This document shows positions 33,060-33,742 of a DNA stretch of 33,742 bases, piece after piece; positions within the stretch are counted from its first letter, which is position 1, and each line of letters starts with the position of its first letter. The stretch is from contig JAFZKK010000044.1 in assembly GCA_017551905.1 (NCBI GenBank), positions 1 to 33,742 on the forward strand, in the 5' to 3' direction. The position numbers and the translations under genes are program-made. Below the pieces are notes generated by a model that was not told the DNA's origin, made no database searches, and saw only the letters and a program-made list of their open reading frames with translations. This DNA comes from Salinivirgaceae bacterium. Its GTDB lineage: Bacteria; Bacteroidota; Bacteroidia; Bacteroidales; SZUA-534.

Positions 33060-33138
33060 TCTTTTTAGATAAAAATTGTGCTGACCCCGAAATTTATTTT
33101 GCCAAAAATCGTGCTGACCCCGAAATTTTTTAGAATGC
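33045..33138 (-). repeat. three 33-bp tandem repeats upstream of the ATPase
   Basis: GTGCTGACCC begins at 33045, 33078 and 33111, an exact 33-base period. The first two units are complete; the third runs about 28 bases and fades. Each unit is a GC-rich core (on the minus strand GGGTCAGCAC) followed by an A/T-rich half. There are no unique spacers between units, so it is not a CRISPR array. Confidence 0.9.
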
Positions 33139-33266
33139 TAATATAAACCGTTTTGCAATGAGTAGTTGTCTTTCAATCGCACAGATTTATTGATATTTAT
33201 TTGTTTGAAGAACAATATGATATGTTGACAATGATAAATATGCACAAAAATATGATACACCCATTG
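33139..33266. other. AT-rich intergenic stretch
   Basis: The middle of the 317-base gap between the ATPase and HTH genes. I see no conserved gene, hairpin or repeat in this part. The rest of the gap holds the ATPase promoter and 33-bp repeats on the left, and the HTH promoter on the right. Confidence 0.4.
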
Positions 33267-33298
33267 TTTGGGCTTGATATATCCCGATAGTATTTTTG
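33267..33298 (+). promoter_or_regulatory. promoter of the HTH gene
   Basis: TTTG (33267-33270), exactly 20 bases, TATTTTTG (33291-33298), a canonical Bacteroidetes promoter. The start of transcription near 33305 would leave a leader of about 17 bases before the ATG at 33322. Confidence 0.78.
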
Positions 33299-33321
33299 GA
33301 TAAATTTTAAAACAGGATAAA

Positions 33322-33742
33322 ATGGATTCTAAAAAAACAATTGGCGAACTGATTGAATATGAGGTTAGAAAGCAAGGATTTGAAATTGCTGAATTCGCAA
33401 AGATGATTAATTGCAAGCGTAACAATGTGTATAACATTTTTGACCGAAATACAATTGATGTTGCATTGTTGGCAAGAATATCAAAGGTTTTGAATCACAA
33501 TTTCTTTGATGATGTTGCTAAAGACTACAGTCTTGCCGATATTGAAGAAGAATCCGAAGAAGAAAAAAACAACAGGAAAGCGGTCAATCAATTTATGGAT
33601 GTTGTCCCTAAAGTATTAAAAGAACTAGGGAAGGAAACAGCAATAGTGTTTAGTGATAAAGATGAATTTGGAATAATTATTCCTGATTTTGCATTACCAT
33701 CTTATAACATTACGTTTACTATTGGCAGTACTTGGACAGAAA
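33322..33742 (+). CDS. HTH (XRE-like) DNA-binding protein, partial (C-terminus off the right edge)
   Basis: An open frame of 140 residues from the ATG at 33322 to the window edge. Residues about 6-65 look like a Cro/C1-type helix-turn-helix (IGELIEYEVRKQGFEIAEFA, INCKRNNVYNIFDR, VALLARISKVLNHNFF). An acidic linker (IEEESEEEKNN) and a second part of unknown fold follow. The gene is visibly more AT-rich than the housekeeping genes. Divergence from the DUF4143-type ATPase across a tandem-repeat region makes it a candidate regulator of that gene, but it could equally belong to a unit to the right of the window. Confidence 0.75.
   Translation, partial: MDSKKTIGELIEYEVRKQGFEIAEFAKMINCKRNNVYNIFDRNTIDVALLARISKVLNHNFFDDVAKDYSLADIEEESEEEKNNRKAVNQFMDVVPKVLKELGKETAIVFSDKDEFGIIIPDFALPSYNITFTIGSTWTE

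Noticed and set aside
33045..33138. CRISPR array
   Set aside because: The units are contiguous with a 33-base period and no unique spacers, and no cas genes are present.

Overview
The window looks like the chromosome of an anaerobic gut- or rumen-type member of the Bacteroidales. Supporting signs are promoters of the Bacteroidetes form (TTTG, about 20 bases, then TAnnTTTG), no Shine-Dalgarno motifs, lipoproteins with Cys lipoboxes, a MurA with Asp in place of the catalytic Cys, FKBP lipoproteins beside an NrnA-type DHH phosphoesterase, and glycoside hydrolases of families typical of plant-polysaccharide users. I see no rRNA or tRNA gene, CRISPR array, transposase or phage gene.

Layout. 1-4336 (minus): murA, a repeat-filled gap, then nrnA, two FKBP lipoproteins and a membrane protein cut by the left edge. 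4466-5542 (plus): a glycosyltransferase divergent from murA. 5747-8617 (plus): four genes, with overlaps at the first two junctions, coding for a small exported protein, a VTC-type polyphosphate polymerase, a DUF4956 membrane protein and a DUF2490 outer-membrane protein. 8691-12700 (minus): a C_GCxxG_C_C protein, a class III adenylate cyclase with a PAS domain, and a long guaA. 12736-15360 (minus): a double GH43 enzyme, divergent from a TlpA-like thioredoxin protein (15512-17497, plus). 17582-19015 (minus): an AAA ATPase with a nuclease-like C-terminus (DUF234 type). 19272-27256 (minus): GH127, GH31, a DUF6057-like membrane protein and a PD40/heme-c lipoprotein as a probable operon. 27366-31538 (minus): proC, rpsA, a STAS protein and RNase Z. 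31670-33004 (minus): a second AAA ATPase with a nuclease-like domain (DUF4143 type), divergent from an HTH regulator cut by the right edge.

Two patterns stand out. First, the two AAA/PD-(D/E)XK-like ATPase genes share a layout. Each has a TATGTTTG promoter element about 20-25 bases before its ATG, and a private repeat array starting about 40 bases before its ATG: three 33-bp units for one, two 53-bp palindromic units for the other. I suggest self-regulating or self-recognising modules, perhaps defence-like or selfish. This is the best candidate for an undescribed system, and it is an inference. Second, four minus-strand genes (murA, the adenylate cyclase, guaA, proC) each end in a degenerate short tandem array (period 6, 7, 8 and 7) that begins 0-8 bases after the stop codon. 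The units differ in sequence but the placement is the same.

The GH43, GH31 and GH127 enzymes suggest removal of arabinose, xylose or glucose side chains from plant polymers, but no SusC/SusD pair is present here.
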